Shown here piece by piece: positions 11,101-21,279 of a stretch of DNA of 64,000 bases. The notes beneath the pieces were generated by a model. It made no database searches. It saw only the letters and a list, made by a program, of their open reading frames with translations, and had not been told where the DNA came from. The stretch is from Euphorbia lathyris (lineage: Eukaryota; Streptophyta; Magnoliopsida; Malpighiales; Euphorbiaceae). The stretch is taken from positions 449,001-513,000 of the forward strand of contig NC_088916.1 in the NCBI RefSeq assembly GCF_963576675.1, given 5' to 3'. The number at the start of each line of letters is the position of its first letter. The stretch's first letter is position 1. The translations under genes were made by a program, and so were the position numbers.

Positions 11101-14100
11101 GGAACCTAAATTTTTAGTTTTGAGCTCATTTAGAGAGAAAATAATAATTTCTAGAGAGCAAAAGCACAAAAAATGGCGCTTTTGGAAAATAAAAAACGTT
11201 GTTCCATAGTAAATATGATACTAAACAAATATAATTCTTGAAGTTTTCTATTTTAAGGTCATCAACCGTCAAATTGATGGTGTCACTATAAAAGTCATTG
11301 GTTTTGCTAATGACGATTAAACTCAGTCCTATTTTTGCAACAACAAAAAACCGACAGGCACCTATCTGCAAATCAGTGAAACCACCAGAGTTATTTTTGG
11401 AATTATCCCTAATTTGCTGCGTAAATTACACCCATGACCACTGAACTTCAAAATGTAACATAAAAGTCACTCAACTTTACACTTTGTTATACCCATGCCC
11501 ACTAAACTTTAGCTAACTCCTGACCCTTAACAACCACAAAATGAAAATATTCAAGAATTAAAGTTGTTCAGAACGATATTTACCATGAAACCACATTTAT
11601 TATTTTCCAAAATCATCATTTTTGTATCTTTCTCTCTCTAAAAGCCACTTTCTCTCTCCTCCAAACAACACCAAAATGATCTCAAAATGAAATTTTTCAA
11701 GATTTAAAGCTAATAAGAATATCATTAATTCTTGGAATTTTTTATTCTGAGGCCGTCAACAGTCGTTTAGATACGTTGAGTGGCCACGGGTGTAACAAAG
11801 TGTCAAGTTTAATGACTTTTATGTTACATTTTGAAATTCAGTTATCATACATTAAAAAAAGCAAAGTTCAGTGGCCATGGGTATAATTTACCCGTTGCAT
11901 TCAATAACCTCAAAACAAATTTCAACTGTCCCGTGAACTTTCAAAAATTTCTAATTATTTATCTATTGGGTATTTTCTTTTTGTCACGTGGCTGAACGTG
12001 TCTCAAATTTTCTACATCAACAAAGGTTATTGAATGCAATTGGACAAGAATAGAGGTCGTTTGGAACTCTTGAAAGTTCAGGAGCAATTGAAGTTTTGGA
12101 CATTTTACTTTTATAATTTAAACATGGGAATTTAATCCAAAAAACTGCAATTAGCTGCGTGATCATCAAATAAACTCAGAAAAAACTCTAGTAGGTAGAA
12201 TCAACCATCAAAAATTGTATACAATTATTAATTTTTATATCAAATGAAGATTAGGTAGAATCAATTTTATGCTGTCAAATCCAACTGAAAATCTTCTTGA
12301 AGAATATGATTCTGCTTGGCTAAATTAGTGTATAAAGTGGGACCTGAACACCAAATATCCTATTTTAAATGCCATACAAAGGATTAGACTGTAATCCAAT
12401 TAGTTTTGGATTGCTCATGCTCGGCTCGTTAGAAAACTGACGAGCTCGAGCTCAATATCATGTTCGTAAGTCATGAAATTCGCTCGTGAACAACTCACTA
12501 ATTATGTTCATTTGATTTTTTTTTTAATACAAACATAGGGTAAATTACGCCCATGGCCACTGAACTTCAATTCTTAACGGTATGACCCCTGAACTTTACA
12601 CTTTTTAACACTGGTGACCACTCAATGCCTCAAAACGACAGTTGACGGTTTCAAAATAAAAAATTTGAAGAGTTAATGATATTCTAAGGGACTTTAATTC
12701 TTGAAAATTTTCGTTTTAAGGTCATTTAGGTGTTTTTTGGTTAGGGGAGAGAGAGTGGATTTTTAGAGAGAGAAAGCTCTAAAAAATGTGATTTTGGAAA
12801 ATAAAAAATTTGGTTTCATGGTAAATGCCGTTGTGAACAACTTTAATTCTTGAATATTTTCATTTTGAGGTCGTTAACGGTCATTTTGAGGAGTTAGTTA
12901 AAGTTGAGTGGCCACAGATGTTAAAAAGGTAAAGTTCAGTGGCCTTACCGTTAAGAATTAAAGTTCAGTAGCCACAATGTTAAAATGGGTAAAATTCAGT
13001 GGCCATGGTGTAATTTACCCTACAAACCTACGTAGTTTTGTAGTTTACACGTTTGCTCCCTTTATAGAAATACCATTATTAAACAATAATGGAACCAAAC
13101 TTGTTCACATGTGTTCATGAACGTTATAATCGAGCTTGTTCATGAACCTATAACTGAACCTGCTTGCAAGCTTTCGAGCCGAGTTTCGCAAACTCAGCTC
13201 GTTTATAAAACCGAACACGGTCGAGCTTTTATTGAACAGAACGCCGAGCCACTCATGAGTGGCTCGACTCATTTACGGTCCTGACACGCATAAGCAAAAT
13301 AAACTGTGGAATGCATCAAATAAAGGGTCAATTTGCAGCACCAAATCGACGAGCTTGAGCTCAACAATATGTTCGTGAGCTGCTTGCAAGCTTGTTTACG
13401 AGCAACTCATTAATTCGCTCGTTAAAACCTACAAAACTAAAGTTCACACAAAACTATGCTATTTTACATTTTCTCGTTTGTAAAAATAAACAATATTATA
13501 AAAAATAATTGAACCAAACTTGCTCGCAAGCGTATTCATGAACATTATAATCAAGTTTGTTCCTATAAACGAGTCCGCTTGCGAGCTTTCGAACCGAGTT
13601 TCGACATACTAAAGCTCAACTCGTTTATAAAACCAAACACGGTCCGGCTTAACAAGTGCCTCAACGCATCTAAAACCCTAACAAAGCATAAGCAAAACAA
13701 CGTATGGAATGCATCAAACAAAGGGTCAGTTTGTAGCACCAGATTTAATACAACTTTAAGTATCAATTTAGACTATATATTTCACGGTTTTGCATGACGG
13801 TTCATGTTAGCAGACCCCGAGTCATTTCGGGACTAAGACTTTGTTGTTGTTGTATGAGCAAAATAAAGTGTGGAATGCATCAAATAAAGGGTCAATTTGC
13901 AGCACCAAATTGACAAGCTTGAGCTCAACATCTGAGCTGCTCGCCAACATATTCACGAACTTTGATAGCAAGCATTTTGTTAATTCTATTCATGAACTTT
14001 GCTCGCAAATCGCTCATTAATCATGTTCATTTAAAATTTCTTTTACCACAAATGAAACCTATAAAACTAAAAAATCTACACATACTAACGCAACTAAAGT

Positions 14101-16957
14101 CGTTTTACAATTCCTCTTGAGCGTGTCTATTAACATTATAACCAATCGTGTTCATGAACCTATAACCTTTCGAGCCGAGTTTCGCATGCTCAGCTCGTTT
14201 ATAAAGCTGAACACAGTTGAGCTTTTATCGAGCCCAACGAGTGGCTCGGCCCATCTACAACCCTAACAAAGCATAAGCAAAACAACATACGGAATGCATA
14301 AAAAAAGGGTCAATTTGCAGCACCAAACTCCACCAAGACGAACTTCAAGTATCAATTTAGAGTATATATGAACTTCTGAGCATCAATTCAACATAAAACT
14401 TGAACTTCAACAAATAAATTGACATCCAAACTTTGCGTTTCGTATCCGTTTCCGTTTCTTTTCCGTTTTCATTACCCTTTCCTAGCTAATTTATCTTAGA
14501 ATTAACGTACTACCGGGTATTGGATCTCCGCCACCCCTGAGTCGTTAGTCAGAACTGGCTTAAGCGATCCACCCTCGTCCACTCGGGACAAGAGAGTCGG
14601 GCATACATCCTTCCTGAAGGGAGACAGATGTCTCCATAGAGGGGAACTCAATGGATACTATGGGGGTTGTTGTGCGGATTTAGCGAAAGATAAATAAACG
14701 AAAATCGAAAATATAGATTTTACGTGGTTCACCAACTTTGTGTTGGCTAGTCCACAGACAGAAGTAGAATAGTTTTTAGTAAGGAGGCGGAAAATCAGAT
14801 TAGAGATTAGGGTTTACATAAAATAGTATTTATAGTACTCAATCTATCCTAAACCGGCTTGGATCCCACGATGTCGCTTCCAAGTAGAAAACCGAAAGCC
14901 AATACTAATCCAAATAGGAAACAAGATATACCGACGGGACAGGGACGACTCCGCCCCCGGACCCCAGGCCAGGGATAACCTGGATCCCGACTCGCTGACC
15001 GGGCAGCGAGACCCCGTTGCATCCTATCGTAGTGTGTTATATAGATTCAAGGCATTACGACAGGGGTGGCGAGAGCCTATAGTGCTTAACCATTCTAGGA
15101 CGAGGTTTAATCACAGGGAGACCCTCCGGGACAGAATACGACATATGCATTAACGAGACGCTTTTGAGCATAGACCCCTTCTTTAGGAGTTGGCTGGCCT
15201 AGACTTGGGAAAAGTCGAGGCGCCACACAGGGTTTTGGACTGACCACATGACATTTGTTTCCGCTTCCTAGCTAAATTTTCTTTAAAATAACATTCCCCG
15301 GTATCCGTTTCCGTGCAACATAGCTGAGCATCAATTCAACATAAAACTTGAACTCCAACAACTAAAATTAACATCCAAACTTCATTTCTGAACAAAAACT
15401 GAAAATAAAATGAAAAAAACACAGTAAATCATACCTGATATTAACATTATTGGTAGAAATATGAGTAGAAACATTCTTTTCAACCCATTTGATCGCAGCT
15501 TTCATATTAACAGCAAGAGTTGAAAGCATATCATTTGGAATTCCAACCATAATTTCAATACCAGATTTACCAAGAGGTCACGGGTTCAAGTCTTAGGAGC
15601 GGCCTCTTGCCAAATAAATTGGCAGGGGAAGGCTTGCCCCCGGTACACCCTTGTGGTGGGACCCCTCCCCGGACCCTCGCTCAGCGGAGACGCGTAGCGC
15701 GACCGGGCCGCCTTTTTTTTTTTTTACAAAACTACGTAGTTTTGTATACGTTGTTTTAAATTTCCTCCCTTTATAGAAATACCATTATTAAAAAATAATG
15801 GAACCAAGCTTCATGAACATTATAATCGAGCTTGTTCATGAACCTATTACTGAACTTGCTGGCAAGCTTTCGAGCCCAATCAAACCGAACGCTGAGCCAG
15901 CTCAACTCATTTACCACCCTAACAAGCATCAGATAAAGGGTCAATTTGCAGCACCAAATTGATGAGATTGAGCTCAAAGCTGCTGCAAGCTTGTTCACGA
16001 GCTTTGATCGCGAGCAACTCGTTAATTCGCTCGTAAAACCTAAAGTTCAAATAAAACTACATTGTTTGACTTTTTCTCCTCCCATTAAACAAGGGTCCGG
16101 GGAGGGGTCCCACCACAAGGGTTTACTGGGACAAACCTTCCCCTGCCAATTATTTGGCAAGAGACCGCTCCTAAGACTCGAACCCGTAACCTCTCAGTCA
16201 CACGACAACAACATTTACCGTTTATTAAAAAATTAATCGAACCAAACTTGCTCTATTCATAAACATTATAATGCGAGCTTTCAAACTCGTTTCGTCGAGC
16301 TTTTATCGAGCTCAACGAGCTGCTCGGCGCATCTACAACCCTAACAAGCATAAGCAAAACAACGTATGGAATGCATCAATAAACTCCTCCAAGACGGACT
16401 TTTAGTATCAATTTAGTCTATATATGAACTTCTGAGCATCAATTCAACATAAAACTTGAACTTCTACAACTAAATTGACCTTTTTCGTTAGCATTTCCGC
16501 GTTTCGTATCCGTTTCCTAGCCAATTTATCTTAGAAATCACGTTTCCGATTTCCGTTTCCGTGCAACATAGACAAAAACTGATCTAAACCAGCAAATAAA
16601 TTGAAAAAAACACAGTAAATCATACCTGATATTAACATTATTAGTAGAAATATGAGTAGAAACATTCTTTTCAACCCATTTTATCGCAGCTTTCATATTA
16701 ACAGCAAGAGTTGAAAGCATATCATTTGGAATTCCAACCATAACTTCAATACCAGATTTACCAAGAGCTCTTAAAGTATCATAATCTGCATCAAACAGCT
16801 TAACCTTTCGGATTCCATTTTCTCTCAGAAGTGTCACTATTGTATCTGGTGAAAGTGGGTGAGTTGCTTGTGTGCCCCAATTAGCACCTATTCCATTCCC
16901 ACAACTGGTTATTGAAGCTAAAGTTGTCAATGTAATGGCTAAAGATAAAACCCCCAT
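8171..16957 (-). CDS. GPI-anchored glucan endo-1,3-beta-glucosidase (GH17 with X8/CBM43 domain), two exons
   Basis: Exon 1 is 16957-16626 and exon 2 is 9278-8171, joined through ATCAG|GTATGA ... TTACAG|ATATGT within an Arg codon, giving 479 aa. Residues 1 to about 22 form a signal peptide. The GH17 barrel follows, with the acid/base Glu118 in VAVGNEPF and the nucleophile Glu263 in [14 protein letters not shown] cysteine-rich X8/CBM43 callose-binding domain occupies about 362-450 (KWCVMKRN to CRFG). A C-terminal hydrophobic tail at 464-479 suits GPI anchoring. Such enzymes cleave callose at the cell wall and plasmodesmata. The length matches the family. The 7347-bp intron is unusually large and repeat-filled. 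The gene is convergent with KCS. Part of exon 1 and the leader have been copied elsewhere in the window (see 15435, 18040 and 20750). Confidence 0.93.
9438..10625. repeat. Minisatellite expansion of an FB-L element in the GH17 intron
   Basis: Opens with TGTTGCACGGAAACGG and then repeats a unit of about 65 bp: GGACAC or GGAAAC runs, then GTTATTTCTAAAACATAACC, then TTCATTAAATAGCCTTAA. About a dozen imperfect units follow. A second TGTTGCACGG start occurs at about 9807. Short FB-L elements with the same ends are found elsewhere (39808, 44854). No right terminus was found. Translations of the array are low-complexity Val/Ser/Arg repeats without meaning. Confidence 0.85.
10808..11408. mobile_element. 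FB-H foldback element with internal FB-I-like arms
   Basis: Ends GGGATAATTCCAAAAATAA and TTATTTTTGGAATTATCCC are inverse to each other. Inside, from 10868 to 11090, is a shorter foldback with GGGATAAGGTACCAAAATA and inverse arms, similar to the element at 19797. Target duplications were not clear. No gene. Confidence 0.75.
11412..11895. mobile_element. FB-A element in the GH17 intron
   Basis: Inverse arms GTAAATTACACCCATGACC (left) and GGCCATGGGTATAATTTACCC (right), with the internal GAGAGAAAG/CTTTCTCTC and AATATTCAAGAATTAAAG blocks typical of the family. 11896-12400 is AT-rich intronic DNA with a weaker foldback at about 11915-12110. Confidence 0.75.
12400..13290. repeat. GAGCTCGAGC-rich hAT-like repeat, interrupted by FB-A
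   Basis: Sequences such as GCTCGGCTCGTT and GACGAGCTCGAGCTC at the left, and CGAGCCACTCATGAGTGGC near 13250, resemble the hAT-type element at 18164. It continues across an FB-A insertion at 12537-13020. The exact ends are uncertain. Confidence 0.6.
12537..13020. mobile_element. FB-A element inserted in the GAGCTC repeat
   Basis: A 484-bp foldback, AGGGTAAATTACGCCC to GGTGTAATTTACCC, flanked by TACAAACAT (12528-12536) and TACAAACCT (13021-13029), a 9-bp duplication with one mismatch. Confidence 0.8.
13300..14450. repeat. Tandemly recurring intron segments (GAGCTC repeat fragments)
   Basis: The phrase GGAATGCATCAAATAAAGGGTCAA or close variants recurs near 13310, 13705, 13875 and 14295, and again at about 15925. 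Each is followed by GCAGCACCAAAT and then GAGCTTGAGCTCAAC-like sequence. This suggests tandem duplication of part of the GH17 intron. A short CGAGTCATTTCGGGACTAAG with a (TTG)n tail at 13815-13855 is the 3' end of an RTE-type LINE. Confidence 0.7.
14510..15252. mobile_element. Unclassified insertion in the GH17 intron
   Basis: A roughly 740-bp block of higher GC content interrupts FB-L-like sequence, which resumes on both sides (GTTTCCGTTT ... CCTAGCTAA before; TTCCGCTTCCTAGCTAAA after). It contains ATTTTACGTGGTTCACC and GTTGGCTAGTCCACAG, phrases I associate with plant retrotransposon ends, but no open frame or terminal pair that I can define. Family unknown. Confidence 0.45.
15435..15578 (-). 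pseudogene. Duplicated GH17 exon 1 fragment (pseudo-exon)
   Basis: Repeats the 3' part of GH17 exon 1 (residues from about ALGKSGIE to NNVNIR), including the exon|GTATGA donor, almost base for base, with similar intronic sequence beyond. The upstream half is missing: at ACCAAGAG the copy switches directly into an Au-like SINE. With no acceptor and no start codon it should not be expressed as an exon. Confidence 0.88.
15571..15725 (+). mobile_element. Au-like SINE, 5'-truncated
   Basis: Starts at the SINE segment CCAAGAGGTCACGGGTTCAA (Pol III box B region) and runs through GCCTCTTGCCAAATAAATT and GGTGGGACCCCTCCCCGGAC to GACCGGGCCGCC and a poly-T end. This matches the general organisation of the plant Au SINE family. 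The 5' part, with box A, is missing because of the junction with the GH17 exon copy. Confidence 0.85.
15726..16091. repeat. GAGCTC-type repeat fragment
   Basis: Diverged pieces of the GAGCTC repeat (CATTATAATCGAGCTTGTTC, CGAGCCCAATC) and another GGGTCAATTTGCAGCACC block. Together with 16223-16480 it flanks the SINE at 16092. No gene was seen. Confidence 0.6.
16092..16222 (-). mobile_element. Au-like SINE, partial
   Basis: Inverse of the SINE at 15571: GGGTCCGGGGAGGGGTCCCA, then TTGGCAAGAGACCGCTCC, GACTCGAACCCGTAACC and CGACAACAACATTTACCG. Both extremities are missing. It lies inside a GAGCTC-type repeat that continues to about 16350. Confidence 0.82.
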
Positions 16958-17390
16958 TTTTTGGGAGTTGTTTCTTCAAATCTGTAAGAGAAAGGGGATC
17001 TTCTGGGAGTTTAAATCTAGGAGGGTGTGATTTACAGCATCAATTTCAGATATTTGGGTTTTTTATGGCAAAAATTTCAATGGAAGTAAGACCATGGTTG
17101 AAGAAATTTTGGGGAAATTGAAGTGAAGAAAAGAAACCCAGAAAGGAATAGTTGAAAAGCTTAATAGGGAGGATAAACCCAGAAAAGATTCTTGGAAATA
17201 GGTAATCTTGAAAAAAGAAGAATAAAAACTGTGCTTTATGCAAAATTATTGAAGTTTACAGAAGTAGAAGTAGTAAGAGAAGATGAAGAAATAGGTAATC
17301 TAGAAAAAAGGAAGATGATGACAGAGAAAACAGAGAAATCCAGACAGAGAGAAGGAAAAGGTTAAAAGATGGTGAGATGGAGGTGTAAAT
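16958..17390 (-). promoter_or_regulatory. GH17 5' leader and proximal promoter
   Basis: Sequence upstream of the GH17 ATG. It holds a short upstream open frame, 17095-17063 (MVLLPLKFLP, then stop), and a CTCTTACAG string 20-30 bp before the ATG that looks like a splice acceptor, so a leader intron is possible. The whole block is repeated at 18040-19115 and 20750-21265, which marks its extent. Beyond 17390 it is replaced by FB-A sequence, as in both copies. The transcription start is not determined. Confidence 0.6.
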
Positions 17391-18050
17391 TACATCCATG
17401 GTCATTGAACTTTGATAATTTTCACTGTATGCACTACTAAACTTTAAAAAATTAGGATAAATTACACATATGGCCACTTAACTTTACCTATTTTAATATT
17501 ATAGTCACTGAACTTTAATTTTTAACGGTATGATTACTGAAATTTACGCTTTTTAACATCGGTTGATACTCAACGCCTCAAAACGCATTTTGAAGGACTC
17601 AAAATAAAAAATTCGAAGAGTTAATGATATTCTATGAAACTTTAACTTATCATTTAGGTGTTGTTTGGTTAAGAGAGAGTATGAATTTGAAAAATAAAAA
17701 ATATGGGATGAGAAATACTACTTTTATAGAGTTAATGGTGTAGATAGGACATTCGTAGAGGGGTAAAATGATGAATTTGAACAAGTGGGTAGAAATACCA
17801 TTTATACGAGTTAAGAGGTAAATATGACGTTCGATGAGTTGGAGGGGTAAAATGACCAATTTAGAGAAGTTAAGGGGTGGGAGGAGCATTAGACATTTTT
17901 AAAATAAAAAATATGGGTTCATGTTAAATGTTGCTTTGAACACCTTAATTCTTAAATATTTTCATTTTGAGGTTGTAAAAGGCCGTTTTAAGAGGTTAGT
18001 TAAAGTTTAGTGGTCACAAGTATAATAAAGTGTAAAGTTGAGTGGCTAAC
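17391..18050. mobile_element. FB-A copies upstream of the GH17 leader
   Basis: Contains FB-A arms GTAAATTACATCCATGGTC and ATAAATTACACATATGGCC and inverse pieces near 17990-18045. A stretch at 17700-17895 (GGGGTAAAATGA phrases) is unlike the family and may be a further insertion. No coding sequence. Confidence 0.6.
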
Positions 18051-19115
18051 AAAGATAAAAACCCTCATTTTTTGTTTTCTCCAAATCTGCAAGAAAAAGG
18101 GGATCTTTTGGGAGTTCAAATCTATAGGAGGGTGTGATTTACAACATCAATTGCAGAAATAACTAGGGTTGTAATCGAGCCGAGCTTTGCCCTGTTCAAG
18201 CTCGGCTCGTTATAAAATTAACGAGTTCGAGCTCGAGCCGAGCTGCTATAAAATTAACGAGCCGAGCCCGAGCCGAGCTTTGGCTTGCTCAACGAGCTTC
18301 GAGCCGAGCTTCGAGCTTGTTTCAAGCCCAAAATCCTCTTTTGGACTTAGTTCATTAAGAAAATTATCTAACCATGAATTGTTTGTGAGTAAATTGTTAA
18401 TTATATTTGTGAAGTTTGCTCGCAAATAACTCTTTAATTGTGTACATAAACAAGCTCACAAGCAAAGTTCGTGAATAAATAAACAAGATGCTTACAAATA
18501 GTTCGTCTATTACTCATTTATTATGTTTGTGAACGAACTCATCTAATAGCAAATGAAATAATATTAAGTTTAGATGTTTGTGAACTAACACAAAACTATA
18601 TAGTTTTCTACAAAACTAAATTTTTTTCATAAATGTTCTAATCGAGCTTGCTCGCGAGCTTTCGAGCCGAGCTTTGGCCTGCTGAAGCTTGGCTCGTTTA
18701 CGAACCGAGCCAGAGCTGGAATTAGGAAAAGAAAAGTCTGCACGGCTCGTTTATAAATCGAGCCGAGTCGAGCCGAGCTTTTATCGAGCCGATCACCGAG
18801 CGGCTCTGTTCATTTACAGCCCTGGAAATAACAGAGGAATTGGGTTTTTGTTGAAGAAATTTGGGGAAAAAAAAAACCAGAAAGGAATAGTTGAGAAGCT
18901 TAATAAGGAGCATAAACCCAGAAAAGATTCCTGGAAAAGAAGAATAAAAAACTGTGCTTTATGCAAAATTATTAAAGTTTACAGAAGGAGGAGGAGGAGG
19001 AGGAGTAAGAGAAGATGACAAGAAATAGGTAATCTAGAAAAAGATATATGATGACACAGAAAACAGAGAAATCCAGACAGAGAGAGAGAGAGAAGGAAAG
19101 GGTTAAAAGATGGTG
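18040..19115 (-). pseudogene. GH17 leader copy 2, split by a hAT element
   Basis: 18055-18163 and 18825-19115 together match 16940-17390: the start-codon region, the GGGATCTTCTGGGAG-type block, GAGGGTGTGATTTAC, and on to GGTTAAAAGATGGTGAG. Only the first codons of exon 1 are represented and the start codon context is mutated (CCCTCATTTTTT). A hAT element interrupts the copy. A GGA-repeat expansion occurs at 18984-19005. Confidence 0.82.
18164..18824. mobile_element. hAT-type non-autonomous element
   Basis: A 661-bp element with ends TAGGGTTGTAATCGAGC and ATTTACAGCCCTG, flanked by a perfect 8-bp duplication, GAAATAAC, at 18156-18163 and 18825-18832, the hAT signature. The interior is rich in GAGCCGAGC and CTCGGCTCG. 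It gives the likely identity of the diverged GAGCTC repeats at 12.4-16.4 kb. No transposase frame. Confidence 0.88.
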
Positions 19116-19204
19116 AGATGGAGGGCTAAATTACGTCCTTGGTCATTGAACTTTGATAATTTCCACTTTATAACTACTAAACTTTAAAAATACCATTAAG
19201 TTTA

Positions 19205-19725
19205 GGCAGGGTAAATTACACTCATGGCCACTGAACTTTATCCATTTTCACATTATGATCACTCAACTTCATTTCTTCCTGGTATGGCCACTGAACTTTA
19301 CACTTTTTAACGTCGGTGGCCACTTAACGCCTCAAAACAACCATTGACGGCTAAAAATAAAAAATCCAAAGCGTTAATGATATTCTAAGAAACTTTAATT
19401 CTTGAAAATTTTCGTTTTGAGGTCATTTAAGTGTTGTTTGGTTAGAAGAGAGAAAATGAATTTAGAGAGAGAGCTCAAAAAAATATGATTTTCGAAAATA
19501 AAAATGTGGTTTTATGGTAAATGTCGTTCTAAACAACTTTAATTCTTGAATATTTTCATTTTGAGGTCGTTAACGATCGTTAACAGTCATTTTGAGAAGT
19601 CAGTTAAAATTGAGTGGCTACCGGTGTTAAAAAGTATAAAGTTAGTGGCCATACCGGAAATAAATGAAGTTGAATGGCCATAATGTGAAAATGAATAAAG
19701 TTCAATGGCCATGGCCATAATGTGA
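19205..19725. mobile_element. FB-A element
   Basis: Left arm GGGTAAATTACACTCATGGCC at 19209, right arm AAGTTCAATGGCCATGG near 19700, with internal GTTTGGTTAGAAGAGAG and AACAACTTTAATTCTTG blocks. The right terminus merges into FB-B sequence. Confidence 0.75.
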
Positions 19726-20545
19726 AAATAGACATAAAGACCAAATTATTAATATTACCAAAAGATATGAATCTTATAATGTGTTTTTTAAAATAAGGGA
19801 TAAGATACCAAAATAGGTCTAAGGTTTTTAGGGAAGTACCAATTTAGGCTCAACGTTCAAAATAGCACCAATATAGGCTTAACGTTTACAACATAATATC
19901 AATTTAGGCTTAACGTTTATAATATAGTATCAATTTAGGCTTCACGTACAAAATAGCACCAATATAAGCTTAACGTTTACAAAATAATATGAATTTAAGC
20001 TTAACGTTTACAAAATATATCCAATTTAAGCTAAACGTCATAATTAAATTAATCATATTATATTCTTTCCTGTATAAAACTTTATATGTTATCTTTTTAT
20101 TTAGTTCTATTTTCTTATTTATTATAATACAATTAATTAGTATTTTTGCCTATTAAAACCTTATATTAAATATTGTGGATATTTAATTACTTTTAGTTTG
20201 CATATATTACGTGAGCAATAAAATTTAGTAGTCATAGAATCGTTGATGAAAAACAAATATAAGCTTTTAATGGGCAAGAATACTAATTAATTATATTATA
20301 ATAAATAAGAAAATAGAATTAAATAAAAAGATAACATATAAAGTTAATAGGGAAAGAATATAATATGATTAATTTAATTATGACGTTTAGCTTAAATTCG
20401 TATTATTTTGTAAACGTTAAGCTTAAATTCGTATTATTTTGTAAACGCCAAGTCTATATTGGTGCTATTTTGTACCCTTAAAATAACAACTAAACACTGT
20501 ATTAATTAAAAATAAAGAGACTCCTAAATTATTTACTTTTTTTAA
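19726..20545. mobile_element. FB-B fragment hosting a nested FB-I element
   Basis: Pieces of an FB-B right arm at 19735-19796 (GACCAAATTATTAATATTACC) and 20478-20545 (AACTAAACACTGTATTAATT) are separated by FB-I. The fragment lacks a left arm. Confidence 0.7.
19797..20477. mobile_element. FB-I foldback element
   Basis: Begins GGGATAAGATACCAAAATA and ends GGTGCTATTTTGTACCC, with a perfect 9-bp duplication, TTAAAATAA, at 19788-19796 and 20478-20486. The left arm carries five or six copies of a unit of about 55 bp (CAATTTAGGCTTAACGTTTA). A central palindrome pairs 20045-20150 with 20270-20385. Confidence 0.87.
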
Positions 20546-20749
20546 TATTATTATTAGGTAAATTACACCTGGCTATTAAATTTTACTTATTTATAAAAAT
20601 CACTGAACTTTATATTGATCATAATATCTGAAATTGACTAGATTTACAAATATTATGACCAAAATTGCTCTTTAAATATCAACATAGAGATAAAATTGCA
20701 CCATATAAGATGTTAGGATAAAATTCCTCTTAAACCATCTTTTTATATT

Positions 20750-21265
20750 GTTTTGTGCCCTCAATTAGAACCCATTCCACTCCCATTCCACTCCCACAAC
20801 CCATTATTAAAGCTAAAGTTATCAATGCAATAGACATAGATAAAACCCCCATTTTTTATTTCTCCAAATCTGCAAGAATTAGGGGATCTTCTGGGAGTTT
20901 AAATCTAGGAGGGTGTGATTTACAGCATCAATTGCAGAAATAACAGAGGAATTGGGGTTTTTATGGCAAAAATTTCAATGGAAGTAAGAGTAACATGGTT
21001 GAAGAAATTTGGGGGAAATGAAAAACCCAGAAAGGAATAGTTGAGAAGCTCAATAAGGAGGATAAACCCAGAAAAGATTCTTGGAAATAGGTAATCTTGA
21101 AAAAAGAAGAATAAAAAACTGTGCTTTATGCAAAATAATTGAAGTTTGCAGAAGTAGAAGATGAAGAAATAGGTAATCTAGAAAGAAAATATATGATGAC
21201 ACAGAAAACAACACAGAAATCCAGACAGACAGAGAAGAAAAGGGTTAAAAGATGGTGAGATGGAG
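20750..21265 (-). pseudogene. GH17 leader copy 3 with the start of exon 1
   Basis: Matches GH17 from about codon 29 through the ATG (CCCCCAT at about 20852) and the leader to GGTGAGATGGAGG. The initial residues MGVLS are identical and several later codons differ. The exon copy is cut off at about 20760, so no mature enzyme is encoded. The upstream open frame is present with one extra in-frame codon. Confidence 0.83.
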
Positions 21266-21279
21266 GGGTAAATTCCATT

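Noticed and set aside
13563..13797. Overlapping frames on both strands
   Set aside because: Within GAGCTC-type repeats in the GH17 intron.
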